Source: Phycisphaerae bacterium (GTDB taxonomy: Bacteria; Planctomycetota; Phycisphaerae; Sedimentisphaerales; Anaerohalosphaeraceae). Taken from it: 64,000 nt of DNA. Location of the stretch: positions 62,001 through 126,000 of the forward strand of contig JAAYCR010000025.1 of assembly GCA_012729675.1 (NCBI GenBank), given 5' to 3'. The notes beneath the pieces are model-generated. The model searched no databases. It saw only the letters and a program-made list of their open reading frames with translations, and was not told the origin of the DNA. Below, one piece after another: positions 1 to 8,220 of the stretch. Made by a program: the position numbers and the translations under genes. How positions within the stretch are numbered: position 1 is the stretch's first letter; each line of letters begins with the position of its first letter.

Positions 1-924
1 GTAAGTTTTGATCTTTTCGATCAACGCTTTAACCGGTTCGGTGTCCATCGCAGCCGCCGGATCACCAAGCGGTGTATCGTCCACTTTCAGATCGCCCAGC
101 GCATACTGAATCCCCGCCAAATAATGCCACAATATCGGCGTCGTCCAAGTGATGTGATGCGTATGGCCCAGTGAACAGTAAAAAATCCGGCCTTTGCCGT
201 AGGGCTTGATCCAACTGATGCCGGTATCCTCATCCTCCGGCACGACGCCGCGGACGTTCCGCGTCGCCGGATCGCTCATATCCAGACTCATCAGCACACG
301 CTGTCGCTCGCGCGAATAAAACGGCAAATTCGTACGGTAAATCTCGTCGTTAACCCGAAACCCCTTGCCCTCGAACGAGGCCATCAGCGGATGATCCGGC
401 TCGTCCAGTTTGATCGCCCACTCGCCCCGGTCGGCATTCCAGGGATGCCCCTGAAAAACCCCGCCCATCATATGCGACGCTTCGGGCCAGTCGGGAAAGT
501 TATCCGTCGCCGCGTGGATCCCGACAATCCCTTTGCCCCCGTTGACAAACGCCATCAGCGCCTCGCGCTGGGCGGGATTGAACCTCAAACCGACCGTATT
601 ATTAAAGCAGATCGCGTCAAACCGCGCCAGCGACTCGGTCGAAAACACCGCCTTATCCTCGCTGTGTTCGATCGTAAAGGCGCCGGTTTTTTCGGCCATA
701 ATCTCCAGGGCCTTGGCCCAATACGGAATCGACGTGTGGTTGAACCCTTCTGTGAGATTAAACACCAGCATGTGACGCGGCTGTTCGGGTTTAACGACGG
801 GTTTATCCGGCATCGCCTGACGCATCTTCTCGATCTCCTGGTCCGACACCGCAAACAGCAATCCCGCTGGCACAAGCAGCGCCGACAGGACGACGATTAG
901 TGCAACCTTGACTTTCTGACTCAT
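1..924 (-). CDS. ThuA-domain secreted protein (3' end outside window)
   Basis: The frame is open from an ATG at 924-922 to the left edge of the window, about 308 codons, so the C-terminus is not seen. Residues 1-28 form a signal peptide or N-anchor (MSQKVKVALIVVLSALLVPA), so the protein is probably exported. The body has the ThuA / class I glutamine amidotransferase-like pattern: RHMLVFN near the start, FNHTSIPYWAKA, GIVGIHAATDNFPDWPE, and GRIFYCSLGHTHHITW near the right end. ThuA proteins are linked to use of trehalose and other disaccharides through 3-keto sugars; the exact reaction is not firmly known. It is the last visible gene of a minus-strand operon with two Gfo/Idh dehydrogenases and a TIM-barrel isomerase, 33 bases after the preceding gene. 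Confidence 0.85.
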   Translation of the reverse strand, partial: MSQKVKVALIVVLSALLVPAGLLFAVSDQEIEKMRQAMPDKPVVKPEQPRHMLVFNLTEGFNHTSIPYWAKALEIMAEKTGAFTIEHSEDKAVFSTESLARFDAICFNNTVGLRFNPAQREALMAFVNGGKGIVGIHAATDNFPDWPEASHMMGGVFQGHPWNADRGEWAIKLDEPDHPLMASFEGKGFRVNDEIYRTNLPFYSRERQRVLMSLDMSDPATRNVRGVVPEDEDTGISWIKPYGKGRIFYCSLGHTHHITWTTPILWHYLAGIQYALGDLKVDDTPLGDPAAAMDTEPVKALIEKIKTY

Positions 925-957
925 ATCTGACCTCATTTCGTAAAAAGTAGTTATGTA

Positions 958-2268
958 CTATAGGTGCCATGGACTGCGGTACGACCGCAACAGATAACGA
1001 TCGGCCTGTGCATCGTCAACGAACCGTTCGGTCGTCGGATTCCAGCGAAGCTTTCTGCCCACTAACATCGCGATTTCGCCCAGCAAACCGACCGAAATCG
1101 ACCGATGCGCAACTTCAGCGGGCGCTACGGTATCCTGCCGTGTTCGGACACAATCAATGAGATTCCGGAAATGATGTGTGCTTCGATAAAGCCGGGTTTC
1201 GTCGGGACCGATAAGTTCCTCCAAAATGCTTGGATTGGAAGCTCTTAATCTGCCTCGCGTGACATGGATCCAGCCATTTTGACCGTACCAGCAAACCCCC
1301 ATCCCGTACTGCAGTTTGGACGAATTGGCCACGCGTATCTTCACCCCATTGGCATACGTGCACGTAAAATCATACGCATAGGGAGCGTTCCAGATGCCTT
1401 CGCGGGGATATTCGCCGACGCCTTCAATCTCGACCGGACCTTCATAATCCATCCCCAGCCCCCAGTGGGCGATATCCACATGATGCCCTGCCCAGTCCGT
1501 CAGTTGGCCCCCGGAGTAATCCAGAATCCAGCGCCAGTCCCAATGACAATTGCCGCCTCCGAAATCCTGATACGGCCGCCACGGAGCCGGTCCGAGCCAC
1601 ATATCCCAATTCAGGGTCTCCGGAACCTGAAGCAGACGAGTCATACCCCGCTGGCTGCCGTTGGGCAAACCGACTTCGACATAATCGACCTTGCCGATGC
1701 GCCCGTTGATGACCAATTCGGCGGCGCGATGAAAATCGCGCTCGGAACGCTGCCAGGAACCGGTCTGCCAAATGATGCCGTACCGTTTTACCGCTTCGCA
1801 TATCCGGCGCCCTTCGCCGATAGTACGGGCCAGCGGCTTTTCGCTGAACATATCAATCCCCTTGCGCGCACAGTCCGTCGCAATCAACGCATGCCAGTGA
1901 TCCGGCGTCGCTTGGCTGACAATATCCACCTGCACATTGTCAAGCATTTCACGGTAATCCTGAAACATGCGGCAATCTTGGTTGCGATAATGATTGTCCA
2001 CGGTCTGCTTGGCATTGCCGCCATTGCGACGGTCCACGTCACACACGGCGACCACTTGAACATCCGCACCCACGTTCAAAAACGACCGCATATTGCCCGA
2101 CCCTTGCGAACCGCAGCCTATTTGGGCAACTTGAAGCCGACCACTCGGTGGAATGGCTCGATTCAGCCCCAACGCCGAGGGGCTCACAATGTAAGGAAAT
2201 CCGATCACCCCGGCCGCAGTCAGCGAGGTATGTTTCATAAATACTCTGCGACTTAACACATTACCCAT
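958..2268 (-). CDS. Gfo/Idh/MocA family oxidoreductase with Tat signal
   Basis: A 436-residue NAD(P)-dependent sugar dehydrogenase of the Gfo/Idh/MocA type. The N-terminus carries a twin-arginine motif, SRRVFMK at residues 6-12, followed by a hydrophobic stretch, which predicts folded export to the periplasm with bound cofactor. The Rossmann motif is IGCGSQGSGN (residues 50-59), the family EKP motif is SEKPLA (142-147), and the C-terminal catalytic region contains GHHVDIAHWGL. Exported members of this family bind their cofactor tightly, as glucose-fructose oxidoreductase does. It lies between the isomerase and the ThuA gene in the same operon, which fits oxidation of a sugar ring hydroxyl outside the cytoplasm. 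The substrate cannot be read from sequence. Confidence 0.88.
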   Translation of the reverse strand: MGNVLSRRVFMKHTSLTAAGVIGFPYIVSPSALGLNRAIPPSGRLQVAQIGCGSQGSGNMRSFLNVGADVQVVAVCDVDRRNGGNAKQTVDNHYRNQDCRMFQDYREMLDNVQVDIVSQATPDHWHALIATDCARKGIDMFSEKPLARTIGEGRRICEAVKRYGIIWQTGSWQRSERDFHRAAELVINGRIGKVDYVEVGLPNGSQRGMTRLLQVPETLNWDMWLGPAPWRPYQDFGGGNCHWDWRWILDYSGGQLTDWAGHHVDIAHWGLGMDYEGPVEIEGVGEYPREGIWNAPYAYDFTCTYANGVKIRVANSSKLQYGMGVCWYGQNGWIHVTRGRLRASNPSILEELIGPDETRLYRSTHHFRNLIDCVRTRQDTVAPAEVAHRSISVGLLGEIAMLVGRKLRWNPTTERFVDDAQADRYLLRSYRSPWHL

Positions 2269-2332
2269 AATCTTTGTCCTTTTTGTTAAAGGTCGGTTCT
2301 GTTATGTAAACCGTTAGTAAATAACAATCAGC

Positions 2333-3334
2333 TTATTTGTCAAAGGCCGCGTCAAAGGCAATCTGCGACGGTTCAAAATCCACTTTCTTGACAAACGCAC
2401 ACGCCTCTTTGGCGCCGTGCATCCGATCCATTCCGCTGTCTTCCCACTCGACCGACAGCGGCCCTTGATACCCGATGCGGTTGAGCATGCGGATGATCTC
2501 TTCAAAATTGACGCCGCCGCGACCCAGCGAACGGAAATCCCAGCCGCGTCCCGGCTGCCCGAAATTCAGATGCGAGCCGAGAATTCCGCTATAGCCGTCC
2601 AGTTGAACCGCCGCGTCTTTCATGTGCACATGATAAATCCGGTCGGAAAACTCCTGCAAAAAACGAACCGGGCTGACCATCTGCCAGTGCAGGTGGCTCG
2701 GATCGAAATTAAACCCAAACGCCTTGCGATGCTTGACCGCCTCCAGCGCCATCTTGGCCGTAACGATGTCAAACGCGATCTCGGTCGGGTGCACTTCCAA
2801 CGCAAACTTCACGCCGCACTCGTCAAAAACATCCAGGATCGGATTCCACATCTTGGCAAAGAACGCAAAGCCGTCCTGAATCATCTGATCCGACACAGGC
2901 GGAAAACTGTACAGCAAATGCCAGATGCTCGACCCCGTAAAACCGTTAACGACGGAGACACCCATATTCTTGGCTGCCCGCGCCGTGGCCTTCATCGACT
3001 CGACCGCCCAGGCACGCTTTTTGTTTGCGTCCCCGGCGCAATCGGCCGGAGCAAACATATCCGACCGGCTGTCATTGTTCAAATCACACACAAGCTGGCC
3101 GGCTAGATGGTTGCTGATAGAAAAGAGCTTTAAATTATACTTATCCAAAATAGCCTTTTGCTTTTTGCAATAGTCCTGATCCAACGCGGCCTTAAAGACG
3201 TCCAGATGATCTCCCCAACAGGCCAGTTCCAGCCCGTCATAGCCAAAACCCGCCATCGTCTTGGCCAGTTCGTCCAGCGTCAAATCCGCCCATTGTCCGG
3301 TAAATATGGTTACAGGTCGTGCCATAATCGTCAA
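2333..3334 (-). CDS. Sugar phosphate isomerase/epimerase (xylose isomerase-like TIM barrel)
   Basis: A 333-residue cytoplasmic protein of the AP endonuclease 2 / xylose isomerase-like TIM-barrel family. Visible family markers are [16 protein letters not shown] near the start, [32 protein letters not shown] and [10 protein letters not shown]. The Glu, Asp, His and Glu in these segments are the usual divalent metal ligands. Members interconvert keto and aldo sugars or epimerise them, and are often found beside Gfo/Idh dehydrogenases in sugar operons, as here. It is 64 bases downstream of the first dehydrogenase gene's partner and reads in the same direction as its neighbours. There is no signal peptide. 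Specific substrate unknown. Confidence 0.87.
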   Translation of the reverse strand: MTIMARPVTIFTGQWADLTLDELAKTMAGFGYDGLELACWGDHLDVFKAALDQDYCKKQKAILDKYNLKLFSISNHLAGQLVCDLNNDSRSDMFAPADCAGDANKKRAWAVESMKATARAAKNMGVSVVNGFTGSSIWHLLYSFPPVSDQMIQDGFAFFAKMWNPILDVFDECGVKFALEVHPTEIAFDIVTAKMALEAVKHRKAFGFNFDPSHLHWQMVSPVRFLQEFSDRIYHVHMKDAAVQLDGYSGILGSHLNFGQPGRGWDFRSLGRGGVNFEEIIRMLNRIGYQGPLSVEWEDSGMDRMHGAKEACAFVKKVDFEPSQIAFDAAFDK

Positions 3335-3367
3335 TCTCCTTGTGAAAGAACGTTTGTTTGGGTTGGA

Positions 3368-4546
3368 TTATTTCTTAAAAGCCGTCCATTTTTGTGTACT
3401 TTTGGCGCTGGCCAGCAGCGTCTGTAAAAACAGCATCCCGCGCAGGCCGTCTTCGACCTTCGGAAAATCCATCGCCAGCCGGTCGGGCTTGGTCTTGGTC
3501 AGACTGGCTCGCACCGCGTCTGCAAAATGTACATACGTATTCGCCATCGCCTCGATAAAGGCCTCCGGATGCCCGGACGGCAGGCGGGTATTGCACCCGG
3601 CCGCGGCGCTGTATGCGCCCACATAATCATTGCCGCGTTTCCATACCTGTTCGGGCTGGCCCATCTTCTTGACATGCAGATAATTGGGGTTTTCCTGATG
3701 CCATTCCAGGCCGCCCTTCTCGCCGTAAATCCAGATCGCCAGATTGTTTTCTTCGCCCACCGAGATCTGACTGGCATGCAGCACGCCGCGGGCGCCGTTG
3801 TTGTACTTGACCAGACAGTTCACGTCGTCATCCAGCTTGCGGCCTTTGACAAAGGTCGTCAACTCGGTGCACAAATGCGTCATCTTCAGCCCCGTGATAT
3901 ACTCGGCCAGATTCTCTGCGTGTGTGCCGATGTCGCCGCCGCAGCCCGAACCGCCGCTCTGTTTGGGATCGGTCCGCCAGGCCGCTTGCTGATTGTTGGT
4001 CTTTTCCAGCGCCGTCGCCAGCCACCCCTGAGGATACTGTACAACGATTTTGCGCACCTTGCCGATCTCGTCGCGGGCAACCATATCCCGTGCCAGCTTG
4101 ACCATCGGATAGCCGGTATAGTTATGCATCAGCCCGAACACCCGTTTGGTCTTCTTGACGATTTGAACCAGCGACTTGGCCTCGGCGACAGTGATCGTCA
4201 TCGGCTTTTCGCACATCACATGAAACCCTGCTTCCAGCAGGTCTTTGGCCATTGGATAATGCCAGTTGTTCGGCGCACAGACCGACACAAAATCCATCCG
4301 CTCGCCCATCGGCAGCGTCTGCTCGGCGACAATCATTTCTTTGTAATTGGAATACACACGGGCAGGGTTGAGATTCAATTCTTTGCCCATTTGCTTGGAT
4401 TTTTTCGGATTAATGTCGAATGCCCCCCCCACAATTTCAATCCCCCCGTCCAACCGGGCGGCCTTGCGATGAACTTCGCCGATAAAGGCCCCCGGACCAC
4501 CGCCAATCATCCCCATCTTCAACGTTCTGCCAATGTTCATACTCAA
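3368..4546 (-). CDS. Gfo/Idh/MocA family oxidoreductase (cytoplasmic)
   Basis: First gene of the operon, 392 residues, with no signal peptide. It has the N-terminal Rossmann motif GMIGGGPGAFIG (residues 12-23), the CEKPMT motif of the family, and a Gfo/Idh C-terminal domain with GGDIGTHAENLAEYITGL carrying the catalytic-site His. The absence of a Tat motif separates it from the other dehydrogenase of this operon, so one enzyme is expected inside the cytoplasm and one outside. In 3-keto sugar pathways one dehydrogenase makes the 3-keto glycoside and another reduces the released keto sugar; whether that division applies here is an inference. The next gene starts 33 bases downstream. Confidence 0.88.
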   Translation of the reverse strand: MSMNIGRTLKMGMIGGGPGAFIGEVHRKAARLDGGIEIVGGAFDINPKKSKQMGKELNLNPARVYSNYKEMIVAEQTLPMGERMDFVSVCAPNNWHYPMAKDLLEAGFHVMCEKPMTITVAEAKSLVQIVKKTKRVFGLMHNYTGYPMVKLARDMVARDEIGKVRKIVVQYPQGWLATALEKTNNQQAAWRTDPKQSGGSGCGGDIGTHAENLAEYITGLKMTHLCTELTTFVKGRKLDDDVNCLVKYNNGARGVLHASQISVGEENNLAIWIYGEKGGLEWHQENPNYLHVKKMGQPEQVWKRGNDYVGAYSAAAGCNTRLPSGHPEAFIEAMANTYVHFADAVRASLTKTKPDRLAMDFPKVEDGLRGMLFLQTLLASAKSTQKWTAFKK

Positions 4547-4574
4547 TCCCTTTCCATTTCAGATGTGTAAAGTC

Positions 4575-4613
4575 AAAACGCTTGCCTTGCCAGCAATAAC
4601 AATTAAACGCTTG
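4575..4613. promoter_or_regulatory. Direct repeats, candidate AraC-type operator
   Basis: AAACGCTTG occurs at 4576-4584 and again at 4605-4613 in the same orientation, 29 bases apart, just downstream of the predicted minus-strand -10 box. AraC-family regulators typically bind paired direct half-sites near the promoters they control, and the divergent gene next door encodes one. A related AAAACGCTT also sits at 61552-61560, upstream of the GH43 gene. Confidence 0.3.
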
Positions 4614-4641
4614 ACTATACATTTTATTTTAGGAAAATCAA
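4614..4641 (-). promoter_or_regulatory. Candidate promoter of the sugar-oxidation operon
   Basis: On the minus strand TTGATT (4641-4636) is followed after 16 bases by TATAGT (4619-4614). It lies about 70 bases upstream of the first operon gene, and points toward it, in the gap shared with the divergent AraC gene. Confidence 0.35.
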
Positions 4642-4647
4642 CAAATA

Positions 4648-4677
4648 TTGACCAGTGGTAAATATTGAACGTAAAAT
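4648..4677 (+). promoter_or_regulatory. Candidate promoter of the AraC-family gene
   Basis: TTGACC (4648-4653) and TAAAAT (4672-4677) are separated by 18 bases, each one base from the sigma70 consensus. The first box overlaps one of two AAATATTGA direct repeats (4643-4651 and 4660-4668, 17 bases apart), which could be a site for autoregulation. The start codon at 4692 would leave only a short leader. Confidence 0.35.
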
Positions 4678-4691
4678 AAAAGGCAATCGAT

Positions 4692-5741
4692 ATGCAAAAA
4701 CCACAGAAATCGCAACCGGCAATCTTTTACGACGTCAATGGCACACACAAGGCCGACACCTGCGAAAATCTCAAGATCGCCACGGCGTGCGACGAGCTGT
4801 ACTACGCCGCCTATGCTCACGGCTGTTATCACGGCGTCAAAATGCCCCCCCAAATGCTGCCCGAACTCTGTGTCGCCTGCGTCTGGGACGCCAACAAAGA
4901 TCAGTCATGGGGGTTGCCGACACACCGCAACGAAGGCATCGAATTCGGCTACCTGACCCGCGGCAATCTGGATTTTATCGTCGAGGGAAAGCCCTATGAA
5001 CTCAAGGCCGGCGACCTGACCGTCACCCGTCCCTGGCAGCCGCATCAGGTGGGAAACCCGCGCATCAAGGCCAGCCGGATGCACTGGCTGATTTTGGACG
5101 TAGGCGTCCGACGCCCCAACGACCCCTGGAAATGGCCCGGCTGGATCAATTTTGCCCCCCACGATATAGACAAACTGACCCGCCTGCTCAGCCACAATGA
5201 GCAGGTCGTCTGGCCGGGCAATAACCACATCGAACGCTGTTTTGAAAAAATCGTTGAATACATCGAAACGACCAATAGCCCCGAATCCGCCCAAACCCGC
5301 CTGCAGCTTTATGTCAATGAACTATTACTCGAAGTCTTCGAGATGCTGCAAAAAACAAATGTCGAACTCAACGCCCGCCTCAGCAGCGCCCGCCGCAGCG
5401 TCGAAATGTTCCTGCACGGCCTGACCGAACACGTGGACTACCCCTGGACGCTGGAAGAAATGGCCCACCACTGCAACCTCGGCCGCAGCCGCTTTGCCCA
5501 TTACTGCAAGCAAATCTCCAATATGACCGCCGCCGAGTATCTGACTCATTGCCGGGTCGAAAAAGCCAAAACGCTGCTCGGCAACAGCCCCGACAAAACG
5601 ATCCTGAATATCGCCCTGGACTGCGGCTTCGATTCCAGCCAGTATTTCGCCACCGTCTTTCGCAAAAAAACCGGCCAAACCCCATCGCAGTTCAGAGATA
5701 CCGTGACCCCCGACACCCAACGTATGCATACCGCCATTTAA
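4692..5741 (+). CDS. AraC-family transcriptional regulator
   Basis: A 349-residue regulator. The N-terminal half is a cupin-like sugar-sensing domain (EGIEFGYLTRGNLDFIVEG, then GDLTVTRPWQPHQVG near residues 100-120). The C-terminal ~100 residues hold the two helix-turn-helix motifs of AraC/XylS: WTLEEMAHHCNLGRSRFAHY and the signature ILNIALDCGFDSSQYFATVF followed by RKKTGQTPSQFR. It is transcribed divergently from the dehydrogenase/isomerase/ThuA operon, so it is the natural candidate to sense the substrate sugar and activate that operon. The spacer of about 145 bases contains direct repeats and both predicted promoters. Confidence 0.92.
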   Translation: MQKPQKSQPAIFYDVNGTHKADTCENLKIATACDELYYAAYAHGCYHGVKMPPQMLPELCVACVWDANKDQSWGLPTHRNEGIEFGYLTRGNLDFIVEGKPYELKAGDLTVTRPWQPHQVGNPRIKASRMHWLILDVGVRRPNDPWKWPGWINFAPHDIDKLTRLLSHNEQVVWPGNNHIERCFEKIVEYIETTNSPESAQTRLQLYVNELLLEVFEMLQKTNVELNARLSSARRSVEMFLHGLTEHVDYPWTLEEMAHHCNLGRSRFAHYCKQISNMTAAEYLTHCRVEKAKTLLGNSPDKTILNIALDCGFDSSQYFATVFRKKTGQTPSQFRDTVTPDTQRMHTAI

Positions 5742-5782
5742 AAACAAATGGGGTATTAATTGGCTCTGAGCAGCAGTCGTAG

Positions 5783-5800
5783 GATGGGCTTAAGCCCATC
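5783..5800. repeat. Perfect 18-base palindrome (dispersed-repeat type)
   Basis: GATGGGCTTAAGCCCATC reads the same on both strands. It lies 40 bases after the AraC gene and resembles short hairpin repeats scattered in planctomycete intergenic DNA. It could also act as a transcript-end hairpin, but no T-run follows. Confidence 0.5.
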
Positions 5801-5854
5801 ACCGTAAAAAACAGAAAAATTCCACCCAATAATCAATAGTCAATCGGTCTGTAA

Positions 5855-5867
5855 GCCCCGACGGGGC
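5855..5867. repeat. Short GC hairpin repeat
   Basis: GCCCCGACGGGGC, an inverted repeat with a three-base loop, in the spacer between the convergent AraC gene and the Gln-rich membrane gene. Sequences of this type (AAGCCCCGACGGGGC) recur in many bacterial genomes as REP-like elements. Confidence 0.35.
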
Positions 5868-5899
5868 GACAGAATGCAACGTGAAACTGCCGCAAACCA

Positions 5900-6667
5900 T
5901 CACTCACGCATCGCCAGCGGCTTATCCAGAATTTCCCTAAGCACCATCGCCGTGCGCAGGCTGTCGCGACTGCGCAGCATCTTCCGCAGTCTATCGGCCC
6001 CTGTAGCGGACGGCGGCGTTGCGCCAGCGGCCTGCAAGGCAGGTCGAGCAGCCGCCTCAGGGCCTTTTTTCAAGGCCGAATGCCGCGATAAGACGCTGGC
6101 GACAGCCGCGCGAGCGGACTGGACCTGACGCTGCGCCTCCTGCGGCGCTTTGCGAACCGCCTGTGGGCCAGCGCCGCCGCCGGGAGGCGCGCCTTGTGAA
6201 CGCACCCGCTGAGCGGCGACCTGTTGCTGTTGCCGTTGTTGTTGAAGGATTTGCTGTCGTTGTTGCTGTCGGCGAAGGGCTTCGATCTGTTCCTGACGGC
6301 GCTGCTTGATCGCCTGCTGGCGATCCCAATCGCGCTTCACCTCGGCAGGTTGAGCCGCCGGCGCAGACGGACGCAAAGTCGGTTCGGATCGCCCCGCCGT
6401 CCGCGCATACGGTAATGTCCGCGATTGCGGCGTTTCCCGACGCGGACCGGCCGGATCGCCAAGCGGTTTATACCGCAACTTGGAACGACTTTGCGAAGCG
6501 ACCGCCTGCGACGGTTCCTCAGCCTCTTCGTGTTTGTCTTTGTTGCTGCGTTCGACAAACATCTTGATAATCCCCCCCGCGCCGTAAATCGCCACCAGCA
6601 CAATCGGCCAGATCATTTCCAGCCAGTCGCCGTTGGCCGTCAGGGTGTGAACCGCTCCAAACGACAC
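5900..6667 (-). CDS. Membrane protein with Gln-rich coiled region, last gene of FloA/NfeD operon
   Basis: A 255-residue protein not recognised as a named family. One membrane segment lies near residues 16-36 (EMIWPIVLVAIYGAGGIIKM). The rest is predicted cytoplasmic: an acidic/basic linker, then a stretch rich in Gln and Arg around residues 120-165 (for example RQQQRQQILQQQRQQQQVAA), a Pro/Gly-rich break, and an Ala/Arg-rich C-terminus ending DKPLAMRE. It starts 2 bases after the floA stop codon, so it is surely co-transcribed with floA and both nfeD genes. In Bacillus a small third gene (yqfB) also follows floA, but no sequence likeness is claimed. A scaffold role in membrane microdomains is only a guess. 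Confidence 0.75.
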   Translation of the reverse strand: MSFGAVHTLTANGDWLEMIWPIVLVAIYGAGGIIKMFVERSNKDKHEEAEEPSQAVASQSRSKLRYKPLGDPAGPRRETPQSRTLPYARTAGRSEPTLRPSAPAAQPAEVKRDWDRQQAIKQRRQEQIEALRRQQQRQQILQQQRQQQQVAAQRVRSQGAPPGGGAGPQAVRKAPQEAQRQVQSARAAVASVLSRHSALKKGPEAAARPALQAAGATPPSATGADRLRKMLRSRDSLRTAMVLREILDKPLAMRE

Positions 6668-6669
6668 GA

Positions 6670-7698
6670 TTAATCCTCCTGCTTGGGCTTCTGGTCGCCC
6701 TTGGCGATGGATTGCCGCATTTCGGTATCGGACATCACATTCTTCATTTTATAATAATCCATGACCCCCATGTTCCCCTTGCGGAACGCATCGGCCATCG
6801 CCAGCGGGACCTCCGCCTCCGACAGCACCACCTTAGCGCGGTTTTCTTCGACCAGCGCCCTCATTTCCTGCTCGCGGGCGCGTGCCATCGCAGCCCGTTT
6901 TTCCGCTTCCGCCTTGGCGCGTTTCAAGTCGGCATCGGCCTGATCGCCTTGAAGCTGGGCGCCAACGTTCTGGCCGACGTCCACATCCGCGATATCGATT
7001 GAAAGAATCTCAAAAGCCGTTCCGGCGTCCAGTCCTTTGGAGAGGACCGATTTGGAGATTCTGTCGGGATTTTCAAGCACGCTTTTGTAGTTGATGGCGC
7101 TGCCGATGGCCGTAACGATGCCTTCGCCGACGCGGGCAATAATGGTCTCTCCGGTCGCCCCGCCGATGAGGCGTTCGATGTTGGTACGCACCGTAACGCG
7201 AGCCTTGGCTCTCAACTGAATACCGTCTTGGGCGACGGCATCGACGGTCTCTTTGCCCTTTTGCGGGTCGGGGCAGTCAATCACTTTCGGGTTTACGCTG
7301 GTCTGCACCGCGTCCAGAATATCGCGCCCGGCCAGATCAATCGCCGTAGCCACCTGCCAGGTCAAATTGATATTCGCCCGGTCGGCGGCAATCAGTGCCC
7401 GCACCACATTGGACACGCGCCCCCCCGCCAGATAATGACTCTCCAACTGCGACGTCGTCAAATCCAGCCCCGCCTTGGCCGCCGTAATCCGGCTGACCAC
7501 AATCGCCCGCGAATTGACCTTACGAAGCGACATCCCGATCAACTCGGCAAATGACACCGGCACCCCGGAAAACCGGGCCTGAATCCACAAATTCCCATAA
7601 AAGATTACCAGCATCGCAAAAAAGAGTATGACCAGCCCGACAATCACAAAAAAGCCGACCTGTACCACATTTGCAAGCAGCATTGCCTCTACCATCAT
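6670..7698 (-). CDS. floA: Flotillin-like protein FloA
   Basis: 342 residues, close to the length of FloA (YqfA) proteins. An N-terminal membrane hairpin or segment ([20 protein letters not shown], residues 14-33) precedes the SPFH region, with family-typical [31 protein letters not shown] and [17 protein letters not shown] Glu/Ala-rich coiled coil follows ([20 protein letters not shown]) and then a conserved [20 protein letters not shown]. Flotillins form membrane assemblies that organise lipid microdomains and influence fluidity and protein secretion. The gene is 15 bases after the short nfeD gene, the usual NfeD-FloA pairing. Confidence 0.95.
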   Translation of the reverse strand: MMVEAMLLANVVQVGFFVIVGLVILFFAMLVIFYGNLWIQARFSGVPVSFAELIGMSLRKVNSRAIVVSRITAAKAGLDLTTSQLESHYLAGGRVSNVVRALIAADRANINLTWQVATAIDLAGRDILDAVQTSVNPKVIDCPDPQKGKETVDAVAQDGIQLRAKARVTVRTNIERLIGGATGETIIARVGEGIVTAIGSAINYKSVLENPDRISKSVLSKGLDAGTAFEILSIDIADVDVGQNVGAQLQGDQADADLKRAKAEAEKRAAMARAREQEMRALVEENRAKVVLSEAEVPLAMADAFRKGNMGVMDYYKMKNVMSDTEMRQSIAKGDQKPKQED

Positions 7699-7713
7699 TG
7701 ACTCCTTTCGAAA

Positions 7714-8220
7714 TCAGAGTTTCGTTTCGATAACACGTACAGTAACCGTATGGCCGTGAACCTGTATCACTTCCACGTCCGTATCTTTCTGAACAAATCC
7801 TGTCTCGGCGTTGCACACCACCCGCTCGCCGTCAATCTCGCAGATCCCCACAGGGCGCAGCGGCCCGACCGCCCTGCCCGTCTTGCCCAGCAGCGTCTGC
7901 AACTGCTCTTTGTCCGCGATGGCGTCGCCGACCGCCCGCGGATCGGTCTTCAAAAACATCGCCCGCCCCAACGACGACTTGGGAAACAGCTTATATGTCA
8001 GCACCCAAAGCGTCGGAATCAGCACTGTCGCCGCAACCAGCCCCGCCCAGCCGACACCAGCGCCCATCCCGAACAGCACCATCGTTGCCCACACAAACGC
8101 CCCGACCGCCAGCAGCGTCAGCAGCCCGAAGCTCGGAAGGAAGACCTCAAGCACCAGCAGCACAGCACAGACGCAGTACAAAAAGAGTGCAAACACAATC
8201 AGGGCAATATCCATAATCAT
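7714..8220 (-). CDS. Short NfeD-family membrane protein
   Basis: 168 residues: two or three hydrophobic segments (LIVFALFLYCVCAVLLVLEV near the start, then LTLLAVGAFVWATMVLFGMG and AGLVAATVLIPTLWVLTY), followed by a C-terminal OB-fold domain with GKTGRAVGPLRPVGICEIDG and VIQVHGHTVTVRV. It lacks the protease domain of the long NfeD next door. NfeD proteins accompany flotillin/SPFH proteins and are thought to act as their membrane partners. The start codon overlaps the stop codon of the preceding gene (ATGA at 8220-8217), which indicates translational coupling. Confidence 0.88.
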   Translation of the reverse strand: MIMDIALIVFALFLYCVCAVLLVLEVFLPSFGLLTLLAVGAFVWATMVLFGMGAGVGWAGLVAATVLIPTLWVLTYKLFPKSSLGRAMFLKTDPRAVGDAIADKEQLQTLLGKTGRAVGPLRPVGICEIDGERVVCNAETGFVQKDTDVEVIQVHGHTVTVRVIETKL

